Origin: Torymus aiolomorphi
Taxonomy: Eukaryota > Arthropoda > Insecta > Hymenoptera > Torymidae
Length of the DNA: 64,000 nt
Direction: 5' to 3'
NCBI GenBank assembly: GCA_036365515.1
Contig: CM070873.1
Location: 219,922,376 to 219,986,375 of the forward strand
The position numbers were made by a program, and so were the translations under genes. Position 1 is the stretch's first letter, and every line of letters starts with the position of its first letter. Below the pieces are notes generated by a model. It saw nothing but the letters and a program-made list of their open reading frames with translations. It made no database searches and was not told where the DNA came from. Shown here piece after piece: positions 36,258-48,922 of the stretch.

Positions 36258-37645
36258 ACTACACTACGCGCGTTAATCCACCTCCCGTGCGTGGTCGTAA
36301 ATTCGCGGAACGGCGCAAATATCCCGGCCCGCAGGTTCTCCCTTCCGACGAGTATCGACGTCCCGCCAACTTCCGCCAATTTATATCGACCCAAGTCGAA
36401 CGTGCATCCGCATTCATCTATATACACCGCGCTCTTTACTTACTCACCCGTCACGTACGCGGCGAACTAAGCGTGCGTGCACACACGTCCTCGTCGCAAA
36501 CATCTGTGCACAATCGGAGAACCACTTACTTATGCCCAGACACTTACACGGGGATGTAATTTACGCTCTTGCGGTATAAGCGCACGTGCCCGCGCGCGAT
36601 ATGGGATTTCACGATGATGGCGCGGAATCCCCCTTTGCGGATCCGTATACACTCCGGTAGAGTTTCCTTTGTCGATCGGGACACAGACAGCCGCGCATAC
36701 GCATATATATATATACACTGCACAGAGCCGCACGCAGGCTTTCGAGCAGTTGCGCAATCGGGGTCAAAGCTCCGCGACCCGTCAGCAAAACGAGCGAGGC
36801 AGAGACGACGGCGCGCCGTCAAGCTGCCGCCCCGGAGATGCTCCCCCCGGTGTGTAGTCGCTCTCTGTCTTGCAGGTATAGCGCCGGGCCGTGAATCATC
36901 GGAGCCAATCTAGCTATTCAAACGGCGGGCGCGCCGACTATATAGGATAGAGGCGCGGCGTTCACAGGTCAAAGCGCCGTTTCAAAGAACTTCCGCGCGA
37001 GCTTGCGCCGCTGCTAATTGCCTAGTTGCCATAAGCGCGAGAGCCAGGATTTCTCATATTCTTTGAAGCGATCGCGTGCATGCGCGCACAAACACTGTGT
37101 CGTGCCAACGCGCTTTGATTAGAGACTGTAAGAACAGAGAGCAGCAGACATAATTGCATTATCATTGTATGCGATGTTACGCGCGTGTCTACTGTAGCCA
37201 ACTGATTGCTATCAGGGACTGGTTGGCTATAGCTAAAGGAGGAAAGAAATTTTTGAGGCAATTTTTCTATTTGGATTTTTAAACATTGATTTAATTACTT
37301 CAGGGTAATGCTTTTTGGGATGTATTGAAAATATACGAATTTAAAACGGCCGTTACTAATTTATTAACATACGTTTATCCATTTACTGATACCACTGCCA
37401 AAATTTGTTTAGGTTGATTGGTTGTAAAATTATTATTGACAAGTTGTCAATCTCAACGTAGACTAACTTCTAGTAACAAATTTTACTACGATATCTCTTT
37501 TTACTTTTCGGGCCGGACTATAGCTATTAATATCACTTTGAACATAAGTTTATCTTACTGTCTTCTTTTAAATACTAGAAATTCCAAAGTTACATGGAAA
37601 AAAATAATCAGTTAATTCTACATTTCCTACAGTTGATTTAACTGT

Positions 37646-37826
37646 AAAGTGGAAATTCCGTTTTACTTTCAAAAAAATCGGTAGAATTTCCATTCTGAAA
37701 TGTAAAATCTCCATTCTTAAAAAGTAGAACTTTCATTTTGAAAACTTGAAAGATAACATTCATACTTAAAAAATAGAATCTTCATTTGTGAAAAGTAGAA
37801 TTTTTATTATTGGAAAAATGGAATTA
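37646..37826. repeat. Degenerate 22-27-bp tandem repeat
   Basis: Six or seven diverged units of a motif like TAGAATTTCCATTCTGAAAA follow one another. Spacing and spelling vary. Partially similar A-rich ends (ATGGAAAAAAATAATCAG at 37594 and a complementary tract near 37860) hint at a short inverted-repeat element around it. Confidence 0.55.
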
Positions 37827-39568
37827 TTACTTCACTAATTCAGATGATTTGACTTTTTTTTTTTCTGTGTCGTAATGGTTTTAAATTTTAAGATATTCAA
37901 CCCCAAAGTTTCAACTTTTAACTTGGAATCCTTATACCGGACATCTGAAAAGTGTATATTTTATTCATTAATTGCAAAGTGAGTATAAAATATAAAAAGT
38001 CGTGTTTAAAATTACTTGAAATTTTTCATCGCGTTTAAAATTAATTAGAAAATGCTCCGAATAATGTTAAAATTATCTCCACTCACGCAACTGCCTGTAT
38101 ATTAGATTACGAATGTTGGTAAATCAAGCATATATGCGAGTGGCTTTTAATTACATTATGCATTAAAATTCCGCACATCCTGTGGAGCTAGTTCGCAGCG
38201 CGAGTTCAAAAACTGACGTAGCCCGAAACAAATATCCGATGCAAAAAAAGCGAAAGGCAGAGAGGAATTTTCATTAATTAACTCGTCCTCATCACCGGTA
38301 ATTGCGCCCCTCCGTTGTTGTCGTCGACTTCGTCGTTGCGCGCGTTCGCACATTCGATAATTAAAAGACCTCCGGCTGCCGCTGTAGTAAAAAATGGCTT
38401 TACTGGACCGAGATAATCAGGGCGCAGCACTCGCTCCGGGCCAATACCGGATTATCGTACTCACTTCGCTCCCTCTGCTATGATTGTATCGTCGGATAAA
38501 TACCAAAAAGAGGATACATCGATATACGATTACCGCTGAAACGAGATAAGCACATGCGTGAGTTCGAATTCACGACATGGAGAAGTGCGTTAAAAAAACG
38601 AACAAACTGTGAGAAACACATTAGTACGGTAAATCTTGTTTCTTTTTCTTGGCTGTGCGCGCGTCTGTCGACGCGAGGCGCCATCAACACGCTTGCTCGC
38701 GTACATGGATTCGCGCAAACTTTCGCGGACTTCTTATCGAAAATCTTTGCGAAGTTGTCGATGCGGAAAGTTTCGGAAAAATAGAAAGAACGCAGGAACA
38801 GAGAATTGAAGATAAAATAACGGAATTCTGCTGTGTTGACGAAATTTGTATAATTAAATTTGCCATTGATTTATTTTTCTGGTGAAAGTCTTGAAGTACA
38901 CTTATAGCATTCATTACAGAAATTTCTCAATATATAATATTTTAAAGAAAAATCTTTGTAATTCTTCTTTGGAGTGCTTTTGTTAACTTTAATAAGACTT
39001 ATTACAGTTTTAATATATGATTTTTTTTAACAATGATGTCGATTGTTTATTATAAAGTATTTTTAACTATATTGGCAATTGACATTCAATTATACCTGTA
39101 ATATAAAAATTCGCATATTTTAGAATAAAATGAGCAAAATATTCATGAATGGAAAACAATAAAACGAGCAGCAAGAAAGGGTGAGGGGAACTCTTTGTAG
39201 ATCTACTGAAGTGGCGCAGAAGACGGGATGCGAATGAAATGAGAAAAAGTAAGTTGCTCTCGGGGTCAAGATGGTGAAAATTCGGCAAACAGCTAAACTG
39301 AGAAAGGTTATGAAGAAGGTCCACTTTCTTTGCAGGTTTCAGTGCACCCCGCAAACGTCTACAAGTGCACCGAAAGAGTCCGGGGCGTGACTCTCAAACT
39401 TTCTTAATTGAAATCCGAATAAAGTGACTGGAACGCACGACGCGGTAAAAATCTGAGGGAAAAGCTTCCACTATAGTTCTCAAGTGGCGTCGTTTCGAAT
39501 GCATTCAAAATATGAATGCTTATTTATATATTTATCGTATGGTGGCGCATTTTTACATGTGGCGCGAG

Positions 39569-39686
<118 letters not shown>

Positions 39687-40129
39687 TTTGGTGGTTGGAA
39701 AAGAAGGCTTATACTTCGATGACAGAGTGTGTAAGTGGATAACGAAGAGAGGGAATGTGGGAGGAAGTTCGGGGAAGTCTCTCGGGCGGACCACGACATA
39801 GAGAAAATACCGAACAATGTGCTATTGTCGGCGAGTCTTGAATGGAGTTTTCCCTTTGCCTCTTCCACCTCTGGCTTTTTCTCAGTACACTTTTACAAGT
39901 CGCCCGCAACTTTCGCAGGCATTGATCTTACTTTTGTGTACGGCAAATAACACGGAATACATAAAGTCACACTAGAGTCTAATAAAAATTTCAACATTTA
40001 TTTCTGGGAAATGATATTCCAAGTAAAATTACACACTATTATTATCATGAATATTATCATGAATATTATCTATTTCTAGGATACACAATACCTTCACTTC
40101 TTAAATTCGGTGCACAACGTAAAAGAGCC

Positions 40130-41061
40130 TACACTGAGAGAAGAATTTTGGAATATTTACAAAGAACTTAGAGAAATTTTACTATATTAGTTTTAGAATC
40201 CGACCACAGACTGTCCATCTAGTAATTTTTATTAGCCAGTATAATAATTTTTGTAAATGTCCGAAAAATACAGAAAAAAATTATTTTTAGCCAATTGTTA
40301 TATACTTTCCCACAAGAGAACGCATATGAATACATATCACACAAGAAAAATAAATTATAAATAAAATTATCATGAAAAAAAAACCTCCGGGGCGGGAAAT
40401 CGAACCTGGGTCTCCTAGTTGGAAGGCGAACTTCTTACCGACTGCGCCACTGCATACACTTGCGTGTTTATAATCCGAATCGTCTACATATGTTACATTA
40501 TACTGACACTCTTAAAGTGAATTCGTTCTTTACGTATTTTTAAAATAATTTTGTAATGAATACATAGAGAATTATTTGAATTAATTAATTATACGAGTGT
40601 TAATTAAAGTTATTTATACTGAAATTATATCGTTTTAAATTAGTTGTTAGGGCTACATCATTGCAGGTTATTACGAGTTAAGCGCGCATGCCCTCGTGTT
40701 TTGTTTATAGCGTGCATGCGCAGCACTGCACATATACTGTATATATCGTAAAAATTACTATACTGTCTTGTAAATTCTGTCAGCTCTATAGGAAAAATTC
40801 TTATAAAGTCTAAGAATATTTGCCAGTTGCCTGGTAAAATTTATGACTTGTGATTTTTACTATACTGTCTAATAATTTTTCCAACTTTTTTATGTTAAAT
40901 TTTACAATACTTTTCTTGTAGTTTTTCTTAGTCAAACTGTAAAAATTATTAGAAATCTAATAAATAGGTCACTTTTACCAGTCTGTGGTCAGATTGCGCG
41001 TACAGTATAGTAATTTTAACCAATCGTCTCATAATTATTCCAAAAAATTTTTCTCAGTGTA
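40130..41061. mobile_element. Chimeric TIR element C with internal tRNA-like module
   Basis: Ends TACACTGAGAGAAGAATTTT and AAAATTTTTCTCAGTGTA, with TA at both borders, belong to the same end family as elements A, B and D. Words such as TCCGACCACAGACTG recur inverted near the right end (CAGTCTGTGGTCAGATT). The 932-bp element lacks a transposase. It carries a minus-strand tRNA-like unit (40385-40455) and a GCGCGCATGCCC / GTGCATGCGCAG region at 40680-40735. Confidence 0.85.
40385..40455 (-). tRNA. tRNA-like module in element C (pseudogene/SINE-like)
   Basis: On the minus strand: GTGGCGCAGTCGGTAAGAAG (A-box type), loop CTTCCAA (would be anticodon TCC), B box GGTTCGATTTCC, and directly downstream a long T run. 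Acceptor and T stems pair poorly. The A-box portion is nearly identical to that of element B although the rest differs. Confidence 0.6.
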
Positions 41062-44000
41062 GAAATACCCCTAAATCTAGGAAGAATCTTTATAAACTAC
41101 TGTTGCTGTAAAAACGGAAACTTCTTTCCCAAGAAAATCAGTAAATTTCAACTTCAATTTTCAAAGTGGTGGATAAAACTTCGCAAGCGTTTGGGGAAGA
41201 ATGAACCAGTAAGTGCAACCGAAAGCAATTCATCAGAAATGTTTGTTTTATTTATATTTTTTAAGGCGATAGCCTCATGAGACAAACTATAGCTTGCTTT
41301 ACAATTGAGAGCGGGATATCTTTTAACATTATGGAAAATTTGAATTTCAAAGATTTGACCCTTTTCATCCAGAAAAAAAATGTTTGAATCACGGGTCTTA
41401 TCATTGAAAATTACAAAGGAAATAAATTTTACTGTACTTTTCCTTAGATTTTTATTAAAGTGGTTTAAAAACTTAAATAACAACATTTACAGGTGCTAGC
41501 AATTATCATTTCTATATACATAAATGAAGATTACTAAAAATAGTACTTTAAATTCATTTATATTTAAAGGGTTAAATTATTTTTAAGTTTTTTGCTTTCA
41601 AACAAATGGGAAGTTATAGAAAACCTATATTTTAAATTGGTTAATAAGTATCAAACAATCGGAATAGGTGATTTAAAAAATACAATTACTACAATAAGTT
41701 GCAAATACCCAAGTCAAAAAATAATATACCTAGAAAGCTAGAATGTTCAATACAGCGAAATAGGATTGTATTAATACATCTAATTACACAATTGCATTAT
41801 ACAGACAATCACGTTTGGTGAGATTACTATCAAATGTTTGAAACACAGCCTTCATAACTACGTAAACTAGTGGTACTACATAGTGATCTAGAAAGAACGA
41901 GACTCGAAGCATAATGCAAAACAGGGCCGCGCTCACGCGTTTAAAATAACACCATCCCTCAGCATAATTCAATTCAAATTATTAACCACTGCCACGTCAA
42001 CGGCGCCGCCCGGTGAAATTTAATCTCGCCGAGCCGAGATAAATGTCCCGGTCTAAGTATAGCTAACTCGTTTTCGCTTACATACACGCAGAAGTACAGG
42101 AGCACGACTGGTATTCTCGAGCCGAAATCCATCACTCCGCGAGAAAAACGCTCAGACAGTCGCGGAGCTAGAGTAACGGTGATTGAGACAAAAGGGAAAA
42201 CAGAGCCGAAGAAACAGCAGTCGAAGGAGGAAGGAAAATCGAATCGGTCGCGTTCCAACGTGGAACGCTATATCTGGGCGGGGTGTGAAGCTTCCGGAAG
42301 GTCGTTTCCGCGGTCCGGCTATCGTCCCTCGTAAATGGAAGAGAGATACGGCTGTACGGGGCACGAAGTGTACCGTATATATAGCCAAAGACGGGCGCAC
42401 TTGCACCGGCGGGAAATTCCGTCTGGCAAGTGTCGATGTCGGTGTATTTTTACGCGAAAATCAGCACGTATCGCTTTCTTCCGGCGCGCTTCTGCGGAGA
42501 ACTGCTTCTCGCGCGAGGTTGTGCGAGGTTGTGCAACTTCGGGAAGTTGGATATAAGAGTGTCTCATTCGACTGGGACACGCGGAACGCTCGAACTGAGT
42601 ATTCTTTCGACGAATACTGTTTGGCTGGGAATTGTTTTAAATTGAGTTTGAAAACTCGATTGGCTTTTTGGCTGTTATTCGCTCTATTTGCACAGTCCTC
42701 GAACTCGATTTTGCAAATCGAGCATCTTTTTAAAATTGCAAGTTTGGCTTTATAATATTACTATTGGTATCTCTTCGTGTTTGGCGATTATTATGTTTTG
42801 AAACTTTTTTTAGTTTTTATCTTCGATCGTGTCCTTTTCTTTTTGGAATTTCTCGCAACTGATATTTAACAATGAAGTAGATAAAATAATTTTTCCTATT
42901 TACAATTTTCAAATTTGTATAAATTACGCGTCTATGTAAGTCAATACCCACGTTAAAAATATTAATATTGCCAATATATTGGCCGTGTAAGGCTCATATT
43001 TCAGCAATGACAACCCATCATCGATACTTTGCGTAATATATTGGCTGTACTAACTTTTTTTATGCGGGTAGATTTTAATAAAAATTCCCCAACAGCCATG
43101 CAAAACTTTTTACACTGTAAAACAGCTCTGTAAAAAATAGCACGTCGTTCATATTTTCTCATTTTTACTATAAAAGTTGCTTGATAGTGGTACCTTTGAA
43201 GATATAAACGTCGCATCTTAATTTATGAAAAACTTTAGCTGCAGTTTCAGTCGTGGAAAGACGACATAAAGTATTATGTGTCTCACCGCCGGCGGGTCAC
43301 GTAGCACTTAACGTTTTATGCTCCCCCTGCACTTTTTGTCATCTAAAATATCGTCCTGTATCTTTTTCACCACTGGCTCTCTATTTCTCGCTTAAGCCTT
43401 TTAATCGAACACTTATCGCTAAACTTTTGCAAATTCGTAAATTACCATTTGGAAGCGCAATATCGCGTTTCTGAAATTTCCATGATAGGATCCGTGAAAG
43501 CATTTTCGCATGCACGAAATTCTCCATCCAAGTGAATGGCTTTGAAATCTCCGCGCAATGCAGGCATAATCCCCGTAATTGCATGAAGATTTAATTTTCT
43601 GGCGTTTACGCAATTTTCTTCTCCGGTGTCAAATCACCCGACCCCACGGTTGCCTTGATAAAATATCCCGACTGCACTTTCATTTCGCGTCCACGGTAGC
43701 GACAACAACAGAGAGCGTGCCCGATGAAAATCTCATCTCTTTCCCTCCTCTCCTCTGTACTTCTCTATTCTCTTACCATTCGTTCTGTTTTGTGAAGAAA
43801 ATTGGAAAATACTATCTAAAATTACGCAGATCGTAAATGTTTTTATTTTTCCGCATTGTAAAACGTACTTTATTATTGACAAAATGAAAAGCTTGAATTT
43901 TCACGAAATCATAGACTTTTTGGAAAATGTCAAAGGCACTTTGTCGATATTGGAGGAAACATTTTCGAATTTCTACCTTACATTTTCCGTCTTTCTGTTG

Positions 44001-44339
44001 TTGGATATCTTTTATCTTCGATACAATTTTCAATATATTAGTAAGTCACTGTCAGATCAAACTTTTCTTTTATTGGTACTGATAAGATATAATATTTTCC
44101 GAATTCAAACAAAATGACGCAATGTCAAAGTAAAATTAACTCGATATTCAACGCTCTATTACTGTATTCTTTCAATTGTAAAAAGCTTTTATCGACGGAA
44201 TTCAACTCTGTTAAGTTTCATTTGAAATGTTGTATCTGTAAAGCTTTCAGAGTCCTTTCACAAATCTTCGTTATATAGATAACATATTTTGATTTACAGA
44301 CTCTGCACTGTCAACATTCATTTTTTTTTCAATACGTAT
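41062..44339. other. Intergenic; CpG-rich blocks 41920-42760 and 43250-43760
   Basis: A 190-codon frame open on the plus strand at 42183-42755 begins at TTG, is overlapped by open frames on both strands, and shows no domain or splice structure. I treat it as chance in GC-rich DNA. The remaining sequence is AT-rich. Confidence 0.35.
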
Positions 44340-44710
44340 TGACTTTTCGCCAATGCCTAGCAAAATTTCCAGCCAAATGATCAAACCTCGTTTCGAAAAT
44401 GGAAAAATGCGCTCACTAGCCACCCTACAAATCTTTCACTTATTCTTTATCGGCGAAAACGCTTACACAGTGCATTCCGCCAGCTCGATTCAGCACTGCC
44501 GCGTATTTCTGAATCCAAAAATCGGGGTTTGCGCTCGCGACCTCGCAATCACCACCTCGTTAAGGTCTGCGCGAATCCAAATCTCACGCGTCGTTATCAC
44601 ACCGCACTATAACATTCTGCGTGGGCGCGCGTGCCGATAAATCAAAACGCCTGCGTGCGAAGCGCAGCTATAGCCGCGCCGTCGCCTATCGGCGTTAACT
44701 AAACTAATTA

Positions 44711-45162
44711 CTCACCTGGAAGTGGGTCTGCCGGCGGTGCTTCCGCGCATTTGCAGTGTGCCCCTTGAGCTTCGTCCTCCGCGCGTGCGCCGTCCTCGAC
44801 AACCTGTCGTCGGCGAAACTGCGCAATAACAGTTTCACCCATGCAAGACGCCACAGGCTATACGCTACTATATGCGAGCGGGCGTCAAATTTATTTGCTG
44901 CGCCGACGTCTACATATTTCTCTCGACTGTCCTCCCGCGGTTTCGTGCGAAAACCCTCAACCGGAGTGAGATCGAAAGGGAGAGGGAGAGAGAAAGAGAG
45001 AACTGATAGCATGCAAGAGACACGGCTATTCTCCCTGCTGACTGAGACGAGAGCGCCTAGGTAAATTGAATTTTCGCGCTTCTTTTCGACTGGCTCTTTA
45101 AAGATTCCGGAGTGCGGCTGTCGCACGGCATAGCGGATTATGGACTGAATATTTATGGGCAC
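44711..45162 (-). other. Candidate 5' exon ending in a strong splice donor
   Basis: Read on the minus strand, a frame open for 152 codons runs through ARKHRRQTHFQ into CAG|GTGAGTAATTAG, a near-consensus donor with the cut after 44716. The upstream side is a long CpG-rich region to 46450. This is the best hint in the window of a host transcript: a first or UTR-containing exon of a gene leaving leftwards. No acceptor partner or protein family was recognised, and a 6-base donor match can arise by chance. Confidence 0.3.
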
Positions 45163-46528
45163 ACTTTCAATTTTTCCGCTAGATTAGCATGATTTTTTTT
45201 CCATCTTATTTTACCTCGCTGAGGGATGGGAAATCGATTTGAATTTTTAAATTTTCGATTTCCGTTCGTCTCCTAATCGCCTAAATCTGAAAATAAAGAC
45301 GTAAATTTTTAACGCTGCCGCTTCTAAGAATAACATGTGGCCATATAAAAAGCATAAGTATGATATTAAAAAGACTTTTCATGTATTTTATTCGAATTTA
45401 TAGCGTTTCATTAAGTTCTCTTGAGTCAAGAGAACAAATCTATCAGGTATCATGCGCATATTTAAAAAAAAAATCTATTTTTAGGGAATGAAAGGGAAAA
45501 GTTCTATTCTTTGCGAAATGACTTTGGAGAACAAAGGAAGGATAAATTATTGATTAAATGTAGCTATATAATATTCGAATTCCAATGAGAAATAAATTTT
45601 GATTTTATTTCAAAGGTTTTTCTGTTCAAAAATACTTTCAAAATTGAATGAAAAAAACTAACAACATGTATGTTTAATCAGATGTATAATTCACATTGGA
45701 ATCCGTGGAGCATAATCAAATGTAATTTGGTACTTTACGCATATTTTCTTTTTAATTAACAAACTCGCCCGACTAAAATTTATTACGACCTTTTCGACTG
45801 ACACAAAGGATCAAGCTATTCCAAAGCAAGCACACGCGACACCCAATTTGCATTGGCGTTTGAACTCGGCTGGCGAGCTCCTCTGCACTGACTCTGTCAA
45901 AAAGGTGACGCACACATCACTCCATCAAAGATTTCACTTGGAGCACACATCCGCGACTACATACAGAGTTGCGCGCACGCATCTATAACACACAACCGCG
46001 CGCGCGCACACGCCCGAGAACACTTTGACGAGACACGTCACGGCTCTCACACGCGTCTTCGTTTAATATAATCAACAGTGACACGCTGCGCGCGCGCGCG
46101 AATTGTTCGAGCGGCAGCGCGCGGCGGGCTATCTACCGCGGGAAGTCAGCTCTGCGCGAGTGACGAACGGATATGCGCGGCTACATCGATTTCGGTTATT
46201 GATGTGGCTGTCGATCATCGGTGAGAGCTGCTGCCGCCGCCGCCGCCGGCGCTTATACTTTATTCAAGTGGTGTTCGCGCGAGTGCACGCTTCGCGCGCC
46301 GCTGTTGCTGCTCGGCGTTATTTTCGACGGTGCACCGCTCAACCCTTTTCCGCATCATGATACCGCGGAAGAAAGAGAGAATGCTTATATTGGGAGAAGT
46401 ATTTTTAGAGGATAAATCGCCACGGTTTCTCTTCGCGAACTGAAACCGCGAGAAGGAAGTGCTGTTCGTGTGCGTCTGGATATTTTTGAAGGCGGGCGAT
46501 GAAGAAGAAAATGAGGTTGGGAGAGAGA

Positions 46529-46606
<78 letters not shown>

Positions 46607-48234
46607 GGGATTGTTTTGGTCGCGTCTAAATGAGTTATTATCGTAAAGTTTAAAAACCACATACTTATATAATTATAGACTGTTGATTAAGTCTTTTCAA
46701 AGAAAAATAATTATTATTTTGAATTTATAACAGTTAATTACGTTTTAATAAAAAATTCAAACATATTGTACTATGAAATGTGTTCTATACTAGCACTTTC
46801 AGAATATAGAACATAATTAAAAACTTAATAAACTTAATTAAATTTTTTCTAAAATTTTATATATTATACCATATAGCTGATGAAAGAGACATCCTGTATT
46901 CTTTTGCTTTCGGAGATAAACTATGCACAAATTATGGAAGACACTAAAAAAATGCTTTTGCTCTTTTCAATTTCGCGGATGTCTGGAAAATAAGTGTGTA
47001 GAAATTCGATAGCAAATCAAATTAATAATTTTTTGCAGACCAGCTATGGCAAAGGGAATCACAAATTTAAGGACGAAACATGAAATAGCAAGATATTTGA
47101 ACATTTTCTTTGAGTCGCACCAAAAATGTAGGGGAAATTGAGTTCATTCAAACGTAGTATAATTTCTGATGTGAGATAAAGCTAGTATTTGTTCTATTTA
47201 CTTTAAATTTATACGACTATTATAACATATTGCTTTGAAATGGCTTTTTTCTTATTTAAAGTTTTTTACTTAAAATTTAGAAGATTATTATAAAATATTG
47301 CTTTTAAGATGTTTTTTTCTTATTTAGAGTTTAACTGATTTCTCAGTAGTTAAATAAAAATAATACAAGATTTTATATTCTAAGAGTACGTATATTGTTA
47401 TGATTCATCTCAGGCTGTATAAGAAATTACGTTAAATTATTTACATTGTCTTGAATTCCATGCTTGTTGGAAAACATTTGATGAGAAATAGCAGAGTTTT
47501 AACTCTGCGTATTATAAATTCAGTTTAGTTTAAGTGGAAACGGACTTCATGAAGTAAATATAGATTTCAACAAGTGTATTATGCTAGATATTTATTCTGC
47601 ATAGATAAAATACAACGCGATCAAAGTTTTCGCGCTCTCATATCAAAGAATATAAGGCACGGGTCACTCCTTAGGCCTCTTCTGCATTGTTTGACTGTTA
47701 CTTGCCTTCGGAGCGCTCCCGCGCTCCTTGATCTTTATAAAGTAAAATGCTATTGACAAGTTTTATTTGCAGGAATAGATTTGCACATATTAAGCACTAG
47801 TAAGAAGGGAAGAAAACCTGAGAAATAAAAAGACATTTGCGTCGAATTAAAATAATATAGTAAAAGTTTTTTTATATTACTAGCTGTTTAGTTACGAAAT
47901 AAAAAATCGAAGAAAAAATGGGAAATACACGTAAAAACAAGAAAGTACGAATTGAGGCTTATTCTTAAAATAAAAATATATAAAAACTTGGCATGTACTC
48001 ATTATGTAGTAGTAAAGTACATACCGTCGGGTGTGAGAAATAAGGTGCCCTTTTGACGATGCGTTGAAAAAGGTATCATTTTTCACGGTATTGTTACAAA
48101 TGTTACTTTGTCGTTATTACGCGGGTAACTTGTCTAAAACAACTTAATAATGATTTCTTAATCATTTCGGGCGACTTTAGAGCTTTGCGTAAGAATAGTT
48201 ACTTAATGCAGGAAATTAAGAAGAAATAGCAAGT
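45163..48234. other. Intergenic; CpG-rich block 45770-46450
   Basis: 45770-46450 is very CpG-rich, with CGCGCG runs and a (GA)n array just downstream. It could be the promoter side of the minus-strand candidate exon. 46610-48234 is AT-rich with nothing recognised. Confidence 0.35.
46519..46603. repeat. (GA)n microsatellite
   Basis: About 85 bp of GA with one interruption (ATGG) near the left end. Confidence 0.97.
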
Positions 48235-48605
48235 CCGAATAAACTGCCAGGGCCGCGTAGGCGCCCCGTTACTCGCCTTATATCGGGCCTCACGAGGTGC
48301 CATGTCAGGACCTTGTAATTTTTCTAGGGCGTCGGACAAGGCCCTAGTGTTAGCCTTAAGTCAATTTCCGTTCGGGCGGATTATGCTTGAGATTCTCGAT
48401 ACGACCTGTGATAGGCTGGTGAGCTAGATACGCTGAGTGCACTAATCAACAGTCTATAATCACTGAGGGTCAGTACGGGAACCTGTACCAATCTGAAAAA
48501 AAATTTGATAAAAAAATATACAAATAATTATTGAGTTATACAAAAAAAATAACATTGTGCCATAGCTGAATGACCCAGTTGTTGGAGCCAATAAAAATAT
48601 ACTAT
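48235..48605. repeat. Possible LINE 3' end plus SINE-like tail
   Basis: 48235-48490 is a sharply bounded, GC-richer, unrecognised block in AT-rich DNA. It passes into 48510-48602, which matches the 3' tail of the SINE at 48639-48911 (shared words ATATACAAA, ATAGCTGA.TGACC, AAAAATATACT). One reading is a LINE 3' end whose tail the SINE copied; another is a 5'-truncated SINE copy next to unrelated DNA. Confidence 0.4.
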
Positions 48606-48638
48606 TTCGTAATTTTCTTAATTTCAGATAATTATAGG

Positions 48639-48911
48639 GAGAGCGGCGTTTGGCTTAGGTGGTTAGGTATTTGCCTCCCAAGACAAATGTTGCTCAAGGG
48701 GCGTTGGTTCGATTCAATTTTCGGGGGAATTTTTTCAAAAATGTATCCGGATTTTTCGGTGATGGTGCGATTGAAATCGTGTCTCGAATAAATGTTTGTG
48801 TAAATATATACAAAAATGATATTGAGTAAGAATTATACAAATGAACGTTGTGTAATAGCTGATATGACCTTGTATTCGGAAGCCGTTAAAAATATACTTA
48901 AAAAAAAAAAA
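48639..48911 (+). mobile_element. tRNA-derived SINE with A-tail and 11-bp TSD
   Basis: The element begins GAGAGCGGCG, has an A-box-like GGCTTAGGTGGTTAGGTA and B box GGTTCGATTC (48705-48714), then a tRNA-unrelated body and an A-tail (48900-48911). It is flanked by the direct repeat ATAATTATAGG (48628-48638 and 48912-48922). These are the marks of target-primed retroposition by a partner LINE. The 3' body is repeated upstream at 48510-48602. Confidence 0.8.
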
Positions 48912-48922
48912 ATAATTATAGG

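Noticed and set aside
42183..42755. 190-codon plus-strand open frame
   Set aside because: Begins at TTG, is overlapped by open frames on both strands, and shows no recognisable motif.
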